DNA of 64,000 bases from Phenylobacterium sp. (GTDB lineage Bacteria > Pseudomonadota > Alphaproteobacteria > Caulobacterales > Caulobacteraceae): positions 31,107-95,106 of the forward strand of contig NZ_JAUXSP010000005.1 in the NCBI RefSeq assembly GCF_030679875.1, written 5' to 3'. Position numbers and translations under genes: made by a program. The notes beneath the pieces are model-generated. The model ran no database searches. It was not told the DNA's origin and was given only the letters and a program-made list of their open reading frames with translations. The stretch's first letter is position 1. Each line of letters opens with the position of its first letter. Below, one piece after another: positions 28,151 through 37,579 of this stretch.

Positions 28151-29674
28151 TCAGGCCTCCATGGGGGTTTTGGCGCGGCTGCGCTTGTTGGGTCCAAACA
28201 GGCCGAGCTCCGTGCGTCCGCCGGAGCAGCCATTGCCAAACGAGAAGCCGCAGGAGCCGCGCATGTCGTAGGCGTCCTCCGCCACTTCGCGGTGTGCGGA
28301 CGGGATGACGAAGCGGTCCTCGTAGTTGGCGATCGCCAGGTAGCGATACATCTCGTCGATCTGGGCGGCGGAGAGTTCGACGCTTGCCGCCAGCTTGTGG
28401 TCGATGAGGCCCTCGATGGTCTTGGCGCGCATGTACCCGCGCATGGCCAGCATGCGCCTCAGGGCCAGTTCGATCGGCGCCTCACGGCCGGCGGTCAGCA
28501 GGTTCGCGAGGTATTTGACCGGGATGCGCAGCGAGTGGACGTCAGGCATTTCGCCGTCCATCTCGATGGCGCCGGCCGCCGCCGCGTTCTGGATCGGCGA
28601 GAGCGGCGGCACGTACCAGACCATCGGCAGGGTTCGGTATTCGGGATGCAGCGGGAAGGCGATCTTCCAGTCGATGGCCATCTTGTAGACAGGGCTCTGC
28701 CGAGCGGCGTCGAGCCAGGCTTCTGGTACGCCGTCGGCGCGCGCCTGCGCGATGACCTTCGGGTCGGTGGGGTCAAGAAAGATATCGAGCTGCGCTTGGT
28801 AGAGGTCCTGATCATCAGGCGTGCTGGCGGCGGCCTCGATCTGGTCAGCGTCATAGAGCAGGACGCCGAGGTAGCGGATACGCCCGACGCAGGTCTCCGA
28901 GCACACGGTCGGCTGGCCGACCTCGATGCGCGGGAAACAGAAGGTGCACTTCTCCGACTTCCCGGATTCCCAATTGTAATAAATCTTCTTGTAGGGACAG
29001 GCGGAGACACACATGCGCCAGCCTCGGCACTTGTCCTGGTCGATCAGGACGATGCCGTCCTCCTCGCGCTTGTAGATCGCGCCCGAAGGGCACGCCGCCA
29101 CGCAGGTGGGGTTGAGGCAGTGCTCACAAAGCCTCGGCAGGTACATCATGAAGGTGTTTTCGAACTGGCCGTAGATTTCCTTCTCGACGCCTTCGAAGTT
29201 GTAGTCGGCTGAGCGCGTGGCGAACTCTCCGCCCAGGATTTCCTCCCAGTTCGGGCCCCGTTCGATCTTCTCCATGCGTTGGCCAGTGATCTTCGAGCGT
29301 GGCCGCGCGGTCGGGAACGCCTTCATCTCCGGCGCCGTCTGCAGGTGGCCGTAGTCGAAGTCGAAGGGCTCGTAGTAGTCGTCGATCTCCGGCAGGTCGG
29401 GGTTGGCGAAGATCTTCGCCAGAATGCGCCACTTGGCCCCCATCTTGGGCTCAATCTTGCCGTTGGACTTTCGGGCCCAACCGCCGTTCCAGCGCTTCTG
29501 GTTCTCCCAGTCCCGGGGGAACCCCACGCCCGGCTTGGTCTCCACGTTGTTGAACCAAGCGTATTCAACGCCTTCTCGATTGGTCCACACGTTCTTGCAG
29601 GTCACTGAGCATGTGTGACACCCGATACACTTGTCGAGATTCAGCACCATGCCGATCTGGGCGCGGACTTTCAT
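28151..29674 (-). CDS. narH: Respiratory nitrate reductase beta subunit
   Basis: A 507-residue iron-sulfur protein on the cytosolic face, carrying three [4Fe-4S] and one [3Fe-4S] cluster. The Cys groups CIGCHTCSVTCKN (about 16-28) and CEHCLNPTCVAACP and CRGWRMCVSACPYKK are visible; Trp in CRGW replaces a Cys, which is what gives the 3Fe cluster. A further CTFC and CSETCVGR follow. The start ATG overlaps the narG stop by four bases. The length is typical (about 510). Confidence 0.98.
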   Translation of the reverse strand: MKVRAQIGMVLNLDKCIGCHTCSVTCKNVWTNREGVEYAWFNNVETKPGVGFPRDWENQKRWNGGWARKSNGKIEPKMGAKWRILAKIFANPDLPEIDDYYEPFDFDYGHLQTAPEMKAFPTARPRSKITGQRMEKIERGPNWEEILGGEFATRSADYNFEGVEKEIYGQFENTFMMYLPRLCEHCLNPTCVAACPSGAIYKREEDGIVLIDQDKCRGWRMCVSACPYKKIYYNWESGKSEKCTFCFPRIEVGQPTVCSETCVGRIRYLGVLLYDADQIEAAASTPDDQDLYQAQLDIFLDPTDPKVIAQARADGVPEAWLDAARQSPVYKMAIDWKIAFPLHPEYRTLPMVWYVPPLSPIQNAAAAGAIEMDGEMPDVHSLRIPVKYLANLLTAGREAPIELALRRMLAMRGYMRAKTIEGLIDHKLAASVELSAAQIDEMYRYLAIANYEDRFVIPSAHREVAEDAYDMRGSCGFSFGNGCSGGRTELGLFGPNKRSRAKTPMEA

Positions 29675-32600
29675 TGGGCGAAATCCTTGGTGTTAAGGGC
29701 TTCTTCGAGCCAGTCGACCTTGGTCATCTTGCGAAGCACGACGAATTCGTCACGGTTCGCGCCGACGGTGCCGTAGTAGTTGAAGCCGTAAGCTAGCTGG
29801 GCGTAGCCGCCGATCATGTGGGTCGGCTTCAGCACCGTGCGGGTGACCGAGTTGTGGATGCCGCCCCGTTTGCCGGTGATCTGCGACCCCGGTGTATTCA
29901 CGATCTTTTCCTGGGCGTGATACATGAAGGTCGTGCCTTCACGGATACGCTGGGACACCACGACGCGCGCTGTCAGCGCCCCGTTGGCGTTGAAAGCCTC
30001 CACCCAGTCGTTGTCGATCAGGCCAGCCTTCTTTGCGTCGACCTCGGAGATCCATATGACCGGGCCGCCGCGGTTCAAGGTGAGCATCATCAGGTTGTCG
30101 GAGTAGGTGGAGTGGATCCCCCACTTCTGGTGCGGGGTGATGAAGTTCAGGACGATCTCAGTCTCACCGTTGGGCTTGGCGCCCTGGACATAGGTGGTCT
30201 TCAGGTCGATCGGCGGACGGTAGACGCAGAGCGCCTCACCGAACGCCCGCATCCACTCGTGGTCCTGGTAGAGCTGCTGACGCCCCGTGAGGGTCCGCCA
30301 CGGGATCAGTTCGTGGACGTTGGTCCAGCCGGCGGTGTAGCAGACCTTCTCACTCTCAATGCCGGACCAGGTCGGCGAGGTGATGATCTTGCGCGGCTGG
30401 GCCAAGAGGTCACGGAAGCGGATTTTCTCATCTTCCTTGGGCAGGGCCAGGTGGGCGTGCTCGCGGCCCGTCTGTTTTTCGAGCGCCGCCCAGGCTTTGA
30501 CCGCCACCTCGCCATTGGTCTCTGGCGCCAGCATCAGGATGGTCTCGCAGGCGTCGATATCGGTCTCGATCTTCGGCATGCCCTGGGTCTGGCCCTCTTC
30601 GAGGACCTTTCCGTTCAGTTCGGCCAGCAGATCGACCTCATGGTCGGTCTTCCAGCCAATGCCCTTGCCGCCATTGCCGCTGGCCTTGAGCAGCGGACCC
30701 AGCGCCGTGAAGCGCTTGAAGGTGTTCGGATAGTCCCGCTCCACGACCGTGATCTGCGGCATGGTCTTGCCGGGGATCGCCTCGCACTCACCCTTGGACC
30801 AGTCGCGGACGTCGAACGGCTGGGCCAGTTCAGCGGCGCTGTCGTGTTGGATGGGCGTGAGCACGACGTCCTGCTCGACGCCCAGGACTTCCGGGGCGAC
30901 GGTGGAAAACTGCTTGGCGATGGCCTTGAAGATTTCCCAGTCCGACTTCGACTCCCAGGCGGGGTCCACCGCCGCCGAAAGCGGGTGGATGAACGGGTGC
31001 ATGTCGGAGGTGTTGAGGTCGTTCTTCTCGTACCAGGTGGCTGTCGGCAGCACGATGTCGGAGTAGACCGCCGTGGTCGACATCCGGAAATCGAGGGTGA
31101 CCAGGAGGTCGAGTTTTCCCTCCGGCGCCTCTTCGTGCCACTTCACATCATTGGGCTTGCGCCGGCCGTCTTCGCCGAGGTCCTTGCCCTGGACGCCGTG
31201 GCTGGCGCCCAGCAGGTGCTTCAGGAAGTACTCGTGGCCCTTTCCGGACGAGCCCAGCAGGTTGGAACGCCAGATGAACATGTTGCGCGGCCAGTTCGCC
31301 GGGTCGTCTGGGTCCATGCAGGACATCTCAAGGTCGCCGCTCTTCAGCTGGGCGAGCGCATAGGCCTTGGGGTCCTGGCCTGCGGCGGCCGCGGCGTTGG
31401 CGACGTCCAGCGGGTTTGTTTTCAGCGCTGGCGCCGAGGGTAGCCAACCCATCCGTTCGGCCTTGGCGTTGAAGTCGATCATCGACCCGTCCCAGACGCC
31501 TTCAGGGGCGGTGGGCGAGAGGATCTCGCTCATCTCGACGGTCTCGTAGCGCCACTGGTCGGAGTGGGCGTAGAAGAACGAGGTCGAGTTCTGCTGCCGG
31601 GGGGGCTTGATCCAGTCTGTGGCGAAGGCCAGCGGCGCCCAGCCGGTCTGCGGCCGCAGCTTCTCCTGGCCGACATAGTGCGCCCAACCGCCGCCGGTCT
31701 GGCCGACGCACCCGCACATCACCAGCATGTTGATGACGGCGCGGTAGTTCATGTCCATGTGGAACCAGTGGTTCATCGCCGCGCCGATGATCACCATCGA
31801 CTTGCCGTCGGTCTTTTCAGCATTGCCGGCGAAGCCGCGGGCGACGGCGACGATCTGATCCTTCGGCACCGAGGTGATGGCCTCAGCCCAGGCGGGCGAA
31901 TAGGGCTGCACATCGTCGTAGCTGGCCGGCATGTGATCGCCGCCGAAGCCCTGGTCGACGCCGTAGTTGGCGAGGAACAGGTCATAGACGCAGGCCACCA
32001 GGGTCTCGCCCTCGGGCAGCTTCATGCGCTTGACCGGCACGTTGCGGACCAGCACGTCCGGGTGGTCCGTCATGGCGAAGCCGTTTGTGGCCGCGCCCCC
32101 GAAGTACGGGAAGCGGACGGCGGCGACCTCGTCATGGACACCCTTGAGGCCCAGTCGGAGCGAGGTCTCGCGACCAAGCCCATCCTTCTCCTCAAGGTTC
32201 CACTTGCCGTCCTCGCCCCAGCGGAAGCCGATAGAGCCGTTGGGCACGATCACCTCGCCCGTAGCCTCGTCGAGCGCTACGGTCTTCCAGTCTGGGTTGT
32301 TGGTCTCGCCGAGGGCCTGGTCGAACTCTGCGGCGCGCAGCAGACGCTCGGGCACATAGGCTCCGTCCTGCGGGACCAGCCGGACCAGCATCGGCAAATC
32401 AGAATATTTGCGGAGGTATTCGCGGAAGTAGGGCACCTCCCGGTCAACGTGGAACTCCTTGAGGATCACGTGGCCGAACGCCATGCCGAGGGCTGCGTCG
32501 GTGCCCTGCTTCACGGCCAGCCACAGATCGGAGAACTTCGAGGCCTCCGAATAGTCGGGGCAGATCACCACCGACTTGGCTCCACGGTAGCGGGCCTCGG

Positions 32601-33402
32601 TGTAGAAGTGGGCGTCCGGAGTCCGCGTCTGCGGAACGTTGGAGCCCCACAGCATGATGAAGCCGGAATTGAACCAGTCCGCGCTCTCGGCGACGTCAGT
32701 CTGTTCGCCCCAGGTCTGGGGAGAGGCCGGCGGCAGGTCGCAGTACCAGTCGTAGAACGACCCGCAGACTCCGCCGATCAGTTGCAGGTAGCGCGCGCCG
32801 GCCGCGTAGGAGACCATCGACATCGCCGGGATCGGCGAGAAACCGAAAATCCGATCAGGTCCCCAGGCTTTGATGGTGTGCGCATTGGCCGCCGCGATGA
32901 TCTCGGTGACCTCGTCCCAGGTGGCGCGGATGAAGCCGCCGGCGCCGCGCATGGTCACATAGGAGGCGCGCTGCGCGGGGTCATTCTGGATGGAGGCCCA
33001 GGCCGCCACCGGGCTGAGCGTCACGCGGGCCTTGCGCCACAATTTCAGGAGGCGCGAACGGATCAGCGGGTACTTCACCCGGTTCGCGGAATAGAGGTAC
33101 CAGCTGTAGCTGGCCCCGCGAGCGCACCCTCTCGGCTCATGGTTCGGCAGCTCCGGACGGGTCCGGGGATAGTCGGTCTGCTGGGTTTCCCAGGTGACGA
33201 TCCCGCCCTTGACGTAGATCTTCCAGGAACAGGAGCCAGTGCAGTTCACCCCGTGGGTGGAGCGCACCACCTTGTCGTGCTGCCAGCGGTCCCGGTAGGC
33301 CTGCTCCCAGGTGCGGTCATCGTCGTTGAGGACGCCATGGCCGTTTGAAAACAGCTCAGTCTTGCGCGTGAAAAACGCCAGGCGATCAAGGGTGTGGCTC
33401 AT
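29671..33402 (-). CDS. narG: Respiratory nitrate reductase alpha subunit (bis-MGD)
   Basis: A 1243-residue catalytic subunit reducing nitrate to nitrite on the cytosolic side of the inner membrane. The N-terminal H-x3-C-x3-C signature (THGVNCTGSCSWKI) and a later Cys (RGCARGASYSW) hold the FS0 cluster. The following region (YCDLPPASPQTWGEQTDVAES) contains the Asp that ligates Mo. No twin-arginine signal is present, as expected for NarG. It overlaps narK2 and narH by four bases each. Length agrees with E. coli NarG (1247). Confidence 0.98.
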   Translation of the reverse strand: MSHTLDRLAFFTRKTELFSNGHGVLNDDDRTWEQAYRDRWQHDKVVRSTHGVNCTGSCSWKIYVKGGIVTWETQQTDYPRTRPELPNHEPRGCARGASYSWYLYSANRVKYPLIRSRLLKLWRKARVTLSPVAAWASIQNDPAQRASYVTMRGAGGFIRATWDEVTEIIAAANAHTIKAWGPDRIFGFSPIPAMSMVSYAAGARYLQLIGGVCGSFYDWYCDLPPASPQTWGEQTDVAESADWFNSGFIMLWGSNVPQTRTPDAHFYTEARYRGAKSVVICPDYSEASKFSDLWLAVKQGTDAALGMAFGHVILKEFHVDREVPYFREYLRKYSDLPMLVRLVPQDGAYVPERLLRAAEFDQALGETNNPDWKTVALDEATGEVIVPNGSIGFRWGEDGKWNLEEKDGLGRETSLRLGLKGVHDEVAAVRFPYFGGAATNGFAMTDHPDVLVRNVPVKRMKLPEGETLVACVYDLFLANYGVDQGFGGDHMPASYDDVQPYSPAWAEAITSVPKDQIVAVARGFAGNAEKTDGKSMVIIGAAMNHWFHMDMNYRAVINMLVMCGCVGQTGGGWAHYVGQEKLRPQTGWAPLAFATDWIKPPRQQNSTSFFYAHSDQWRYETVEMSEILSPTAPEGVWDGSMIDFNAKAERMGWLPSAPALKTNPLDVANAAAAAGQDPKAYALAQLKSGDLEMSCMDPDDPANWPRNMFIWRSNLLGSSGKGHEYFLKHLLGASHGVQGKDLGEDGRRKPNDVKWHEEAPEGKLDLLVTLDFRMSTTAVYSDIVLPTATWYEKNDLNTSDMHPFIHPLSAAVDPAWESKSDWEIFKAIAKQFSTVAPEVLGVEQDVVLTPIQHDSAAELAQPFDVRDWSKGECEAIPGKTMPQITVVERDYPNTFKRFTALGPLLKASGNGGKGIGWKTDHEVDLLAELNGKVLEEGQTQGMPKIETDIDACETILMLAPETNGEVAVKAWAALEKQTGREHAHLALPKEDEKIRFRDLLAQPRKIITSPTWSGIESEKVCYTAGWTNVHELIPWRTLTGRQQLYQDHEWMRAFGEALCVYRPPIDLKTTYVQGAKPNGETEIVLNFITPHQKWGIHSTYSDNLMMLTLNRGGPVIWISEVDAKKAGLIDNDWVEAFNANGALTARVVVSQRIREGTTFMYHAQEKIVNTPGSQITGKRGGIHNSVTRTVLKPTHMIGGYAQLAYGFNYYGTVGANRDEFVVLRKMTKVDWLEEALNTKDFAQ

Positions 33403-34820
33403 GCCGCGACTCCCAGTTTCGAGGTTTGCGGGGCGTGCAGCATGGAGGTCTTGCGGCCGTAGAAGGCCCAGTTCACCGCGACGCAGCTAAGGTAGAAGGC
33501 GAAGAAAATCAGGAGCGCGGTTTCGGGACCGCCGGTCGCCTTGAGCGACTCTCCGAAGAGCTTGGGGATGACGAAGCCGCCATAGGCGCCGATGGCTGAC
33601 GAGAAGCCGACGATGGCTGCCGACTCCATCTCGGAGGCCTTGAGGCGAGCCACCGCATCGGCATCTGGCATAAGCCGGGGCATGTCGGCCCGCATGATCG
33701 CGGGGATCATCTGGAAGGTCGACGCATTGCCAACACCAGTCCAGGCGAACAGCCAGATGAAGCTGGCGAAGAAGACCGCGAAGGAGGGTTCAGCCCCCCA
33801 GGCCCCGACGCTGTGAAGGACAGCAATCACGCCCCCGGCCATGGCCAGGAACACCCAATGGGTGACGTGCTCCCCGCCGAACTTGTCCGAGACCCAGCCC
33901 GTCAGAGCGCGTGCCGCTGCGCCGACCAGGGGGCCGAGGAAAGCGAACTGAAGACTGTTCACGTCGGGAAAGAGGGTCCGCATGAGGAGCGGAAAGGCTG
34001 CCGAGAACCCGATGAAGGAGCCAAAGGTGCCCACATACAGGTAGCACATGATCCAGTTGTGCTTGCGCTTGAAGACCACAGCCTGGCTTGAGAAGGAGGC
34101 CTTGGCCGAGGCGATGTCGTTCATCCCGACCCAGGCCGCGACTGCGGCGGCGATGATGAACGGGATCCAGACGAAGCCTGCATTCTGGAGCCAGATCTCG
34201 CTGCGGGCTCCGCCGTCCAGGGCGACTTGCGGCGCGCCGACCACAGGCGCGAAGGCGCCGGCGGCGATTACGACAGGCACCAGAAACTGCATGACGCTGA
34301 CGCCGAGATTGCCGAAGCCGGCGTTGAGGGCGAGGGCGTTGCCCTTCTCGGCCTTCGGATAGAAGAACGAGATGTTGGACATGGACGAGGCGAAGTTGCC
34401 GCCGCCAAGACCACAGGCCAGGGCCAGGGCGACGAACACCCAGTAGGGGGTCTCCGGTTGCTGGACGGCCACGCCGATGCCGATGGCCGGGACCAGCAGC
34501 GAGAGGGTGGATATCGTGGTCCAGAGCCGTCCGCCCAGGATCGGTACGAGGAAGCTGTAGAAGATCCGCAGCGTGGCGCCCGAGAGCGCCGGCAGGGCCG
34601 TCAGCCAGAAGAGCTGGTCGGTGGTGAAGTCAAAGCCGATCAGCTTCAGCTTGGCCACCACCATCGACCACACCATCCAGATGGAGAAGGCCAGGAGCAG
34701 ATTCGGAACGCTGATCCAGAGGTTGCGGCTGGCGGTGGACCGACCGGTGGTCTTCCAGAACTCGGGGTCTTCAGGACGCCAGTCTGTCAGGACATGGCGG
34801 GCGGGTTTTGCCGAAGACAT
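33399..34820 (-). CDS. narK: Nitrate/nitrite transporter NarK2 type (MFS)
   Basis: A 473-residue inner-membrane protein with 12 predicted helices. It contains the NNP-family blocks GGGNFASSMSNISFFYPKAEKG and a second-half glycine-rich block near 360-375 with Arg residues suited to bind nitrate. It opens with a 30-residue cytosolic tail (DWRPEDPEFWKTTGR), typical of the NarK2 nitrate/nitrite antiporter group. The start overlaps nothing upstream (21 bases after narK1) and its stop overlaps narG by four bases. It exports nitrite in exchange for nitrate. Confidence 0.93.
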   Translation of the reverse strand: MSSAKPARHVLTDWRPEDPEFWKTTGRSTASRNLWISVPNLLLAFSIWMVWSMVVAKLKLIGFDFTTDQLFWLTALPALSGATLRIFYSFLVPILGGRLWTTISTLSLLVPAIGIGVAVQQPETPYWVFVALALACGLGGGNFASSMSNISFFYPKAEKGNALALNAGFGNLGVSVMQFLVPVVIAAGAFAPVVGAPQVALDGGARSEIWLQNAGFVWIPFIIAAAVAAWVGMNDIASAKASFSSQAVVFKRKHNWIMCYLYVGTFGSFIGFSAAFPLLMRTLFPDVNSLQFAFLGPLVGAAARALTGWVSDKFGGEHVTHWVFLAMAGGVIAVLHSVGAWGAEPSFAVFFASFIWLFAWTGVGNASTFQMIPAIMRADMPRLMPDADAVARLKASEMESAAIVGFSSAIGAYGGFVIPKLFGESLKATGGPETALLIFFAFYLSCVAVNWAFYGRKTSMLHAPQTSKLGVAA

Positions 34821-34841
34821 GGCTTCTTGCCCTTTCGAGTG

Positions 34842-36188
34842 TCAGCGCGCGGTCGGCGCGACGGCGCCAGGCGCGGAGGTGGGATTGGGGATCATGCCGG
34901 CCATCTCAGGCAGGGCTGGCAGGTCTCGCAGTTGGGGGGCGGACTTCTGTTCCATCCGGCGGATGGCGAAGTGCATCCAGGTCAGCGCGCTCGCCGCCAG
35001 GACGAAGAGCAGCATGAAGCAGCTGGTCCAGATCCCGGTGAGATCGTTCAGCGCGCCGAAGACGATGGGCAGGATGAAGCCGCCCAGGCCGCCGACCATG
35101 CCCACCAGACCGCCGACGGCGCCGACGTGGCCGGGATAGTAGACAGGGATGTGCTTGTAGACGGCGGCCTTACCCAGGCTCATGGCGAAGCCGAGGACGA
35201 AGATCAGGACGACGAAGGGGATGAGGCCGGTCGAGAGGCTGAAGCGGATCGGTCCATTGATCCCATCGACCACATAGCGTGTCGCCGGATAGGAGAGCAG
35301 GAAGGTGCAGATCACGCTGACGCCGAAGGTGATGTACATCACGCGCCGGGCGCCGATCTTGTCCGAGAGCCAGCCACCGAACACCCGGAAGAGGGAGCCT
35401 GGGATCGAATAGGCTGCGGCCAGCATGCCGGCGGCCTTGATGTTCAGGCCATAGACGCCAACCAGGTAGCTGGGCAGCCACAAGGCCAGGGCCACGAACG
35501 CGCCGAAGACGAAGAAGTAGTAGAGGGCGAAGCGCCAGACTTGCAGCTTGCGCAGGGGGGTGAGCTGGGCTCCAGCGCGGGCGGGCTTCTCGCCAGAGGC
35601 GCGGCGCGCAATGAGCTCTGGATCGTCGCGCGTGATCAGGAAGGTCAGGATGGCGATCCCCGCCAGCGCGACAGCCCAGATCTGGGCCACGGCTTCCCAG
35701 CCGAGCGCGACCATCACAAAGGGCGCCGCGAACTTGGTGACCGCTGAGCCGACATTTCCGGCCCCAAAGATCCCCAGGGCCGTGCCCTGGCGTTCCTTGG
35801 GGAAGAACTTGGCCACATAGGTCACGCCGACCGAGAAGGCGCCCCCAGCGATGCCGACCCCAAGGGCCGCGATCAGAAACTGCGGATAGGTCTCGGCGTA
35901 GGACAGCAGGAAGGTGGCCACCGCCGCGGCGAGCATGACCGCCAGGTTGACGATGCGGCCGCCGTACTGCTCGGCCCAGATGCCCAGGATCAGCCGGATC
36001 AGCGACCCTGTCAGGATGGGCGTGCCGATCAGCAGGCCGAACTGTGCGCCAGACAGACCGAGGTCGATCCGGATTTGCACGCCGATGATCGAGAAGATGG
36101 TCCAGACGGCGAAACACGCCGTGAATGAGAACGTGCTCATCCACAATGCTGTCTGGGCGCCCTGCTGATGGCCTGTCGGTGCGCTCAC
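34842..36188 (-). CDS. narK: Nitrate/nitrite transporter NarK1 type (MFS)
   Basis: A 448-residue, 12-helix inner-membrane protein, the second NNP transporter. GIAGGAFSVGVTYVAKFFPKE (just over the family motif length, about 120-140) and GLVGMVGGLGGFILP are visible; NarK1 members are proton/nitrate symporters. GTG at 36188 has AAGGGGG seven bases upstream and was chosen over TTG at 36218, which lacks a good site. It heads the nar operon, with a perfect FNR box 74-87 bases upstream of the start. Confidence 0.92.
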   Translation of the reverse strand: MSAPTGHQQGAQTALWMSTFSFTACFAVWTIFSIIGVQIRIDLGLSGAQFGLLIGTPILTGSLIRLILGIWAEQYGGRIVNLAVMLAAAVATFLLSYAETYPQFLIAALGVGIAGGAFSVGVTYVAKFFPKERQGTALGIFGAGNVGSAVTKFAAPFVMVALGWEAVAQIWAVALAGIAILTFLITRDDPELIARRASGEKPARAGAQLTPLRKLQVWRFALYYFFVFGAFVALALWLPSYLVGVYGLNIKAAGMLAAAYSIPGSLFRVFGGWLSDKIGARRVMYITFGVSVICTFLLSYPATRYVVDGINGPIRFSLSTGLIPFVVLIFVLGFAMSLGKAAVYKHIPVYYPGHVGAVGGLVGMVGGLGGFILPIVFGALNDLTGIWTSCFMLLFVLAASALTWMHFAIRRMEQKSAPQLRDLPALPEMAGMIPNPTSAPGAVAPTAR

Positions 36189-36261
36189 CGATCGTCCCCC
36201 TTGCCGTGACCGAGCCAAATCTCGGTGAGCCAGGGATAGGACGATCTATAGTCTAGGCTGA

Positions 36262-36275
36262 TTGATGCGGATCAA
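36262..36275. promoter_or_regulatory. Perfect FNR/DNR box at the narK1 promoter
   Basis: TTGATgcggATCAA matches the consensus exactly, centred about 80 bases before the narK1 start, suitable for an activator at -41.5 of the nar promoter. Confidence 0.8.
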
Positions 36276-36368
36276 TTGCTGCAGTGCGCAACAACAATTC
36301 AGACAGAATGTCGCAGCAATACATGGTGATGGAAGAATATACACAAGGCTATGATTGATCGACTGGGC

Positions 36369-36398
36369 GCCTCGGCTTGATAGGTATCAAGCCGAGGC
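36369..36398. promoter_or_regulatory. Perfect inverted repeat enclosing a second perfect FNR box
   Basis: Two 13-base arms pair perfectly around the loop AGGT; the inner part is TTGATaggtATCAA (36377-36390). It begins 13 bases after the moaA stop and lies 115 bases (centre to centre) from the box at 36262. It may be a moaA transcription terminator, though no U-run follows, an FNR site, or both. Confidence 0.7.
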
Positions 36399-36410
36399 GA
36401 TGGGTGGCGA

Positions 36411-37388
36411 CTAACCGCCCACCTGTGACAGATTTCGGGTGTTCCCCGTGCGTCCTTCCGCCAGCCGATGGCCGCGAGGCTTGATCCGCAGGGCCGATTC
36501 GATGAGCGCCTCGAGGGGCGCGGCGTCATCGCTGCCCAGAAGGTGACGCAGGTCCACCCCATCGTCCCCAAAGAGACAGAGCCTGAGCTTGCCGGCGGCG
36601 GTGACCCTTAGCCGGTTGCAACTGTCGCAGAAGCCCGGGGAATAGGGTGCGATGAGCCCAAGGCGACCCACATGGTCTGGATGGCTGAATTCGATCGCGG
36701 GCCCATCATCCGCGCCTCGAGAACAGGGGCTCCACCCCCGTTCGGTAAGCCACTGCCGCAAGTGGTCGCCAGGCACATGCTGGTCTTCGAAAAGGGCGAC
36801 ATTGTCGCCGGTGCGCATCAGTTCGATGAAGCGAACGGCTACCGGGCGTGTTCGGACATAGTCAGCGAAGGGCGCGAACCCCTCGCTGATCGCATCGCGC
36901 TGCAGGACCGCATTGAGCTTTACGTTGGGCAGGGCGAGCTCCAGGGCGCGCTCCACGCCTTCCAGCACCGAATTCAGACGGTTGTGCCCGGTGATGCGGT
37001 GGAAGACCTCGGGATCCAGGCTGTCGACGCTGACATTCAGGTTGGTCAGGCCAGCGGCCGCCCATTCGTCGATATGACGGGCGAGGTTCCACCCATTGGT
37101 GGTCATCGCGACCTTGTTGACGCCCGGCAGGGCGCTGAGGCGTCCAATGATCTCGCCCAGGTCTCGACGCACGGTCGGCTCGCCGCCGGTCAGTCGAAAC
37201 TTCGTGACCCCGCGGTGGCTGAAGACACGGCCGAGTCGCTCGATCTCGAGCGGGGTCATCAAGGCGGGGCCTGCGACCTTCTGATAGCCGTTGGGTAGAC
37301 AGTAGACACAACGGAAGTTGCACACCTCGGTGAGCGAAATGCGCAGATAGCGGAATCGACGGCCAAAGCCGTCGGCGAAGGTTTCCAC
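36411..37388 (-). CDS. moaA: GTP 3',8-cyclase MoaA
   Basis: A 325-residue radical-SAM enzyme that, with MoaC, turns GTP into cyclic pyranopterin phosphate, the first step of molybdenum cofactor synthesis. C23, C27 and C30 (CNFRCVYC) bind the SAM cluster. The C-terminal cluster ligands are in GFCDSCNRLRVTAAGKLRLC. The protein ends in the required Gly-Gly. The start is GTG at 37388, with AAGGGG upstream. A hairpin (GCGGCTC/GAGCCGC, 37450-37466) lies in its leader. MoaC and MoaE are not in the window. Confidence 0.95.
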   Translation of the reverse strand: METFADGFGRRFRYLRISLTEVCNFRCVYCLPNGYQKVAGPALMTPLEIERLGRVFSHRGVTKFRLTGGEPTVRRDLGEIIGRLSALPGVNKVAMTTNGWNLARHIDEWAAAGLTNLNVSVDSLDPEVFHRITGHNRLNSVLEGVERALELALPNVKLNAVLQRDAISEGFAPFADYVRTRPVAVRFIELMRTGDNVALFEDQHVPGDHLRQWLTERGWSPCSRGADDGPAIEFSHPDHVGRLGLIAPYSPGFCDSCNRLRVTAAGKLRLCLFGDDGVDLRHLLGSDDAAPLEALIESALRIKPRGHRLAEGRTGNTRNLSQVGG

Positions 37389-37565
37389 GTGAGCCCCTTT
37401 CCAAGCACGGGAGACGAGACCGTTTCCGGCCTCACCCTTGCCGCCATGAGCGGCTCGGCGAGCCGCCCGTGGCCAGAGGCTTTAGGGCGACACGCTCGGA
37501 GCGTTGCGGCGAGAGAGAAGCGCCGCCAATGAAGACAAGTCTATTTCAGCTTTCCCGGCCCCGGC

Positions 37566-37579
37566 TTGACGGCCATCAA
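37566..37579. promoter_or_regulatory. FNR/DNR-type box upstream of moaA
   Basis: TTGACggccATCAA has one mismatch and is symmetric beyond the core (GGCTTGA...TCAAGCC). It overlaps the nnrS stop codon and lies 178-191 bases before moaA, so a long leader or nnrS read-through is possible. Confidence 0.6.

Noticed and set aside
29818..33348. Two long open frames (541 and 594 residues) on the plus strand
   Set aside because: Both lie antisense to narG, whose protein is recognisable end to end.
34227..35747. 506-residue open frame on the plus strand
   Set aside because: Antisense to narK genes; product is Glu/Gly/Gln-rich without family features.
37450..37466. Hairpin in the moaA leader as a molybdenum-cofactor riboswitch
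   Set aside because: It is a single short hairpin; the multi-stem Moco motif could not be built.
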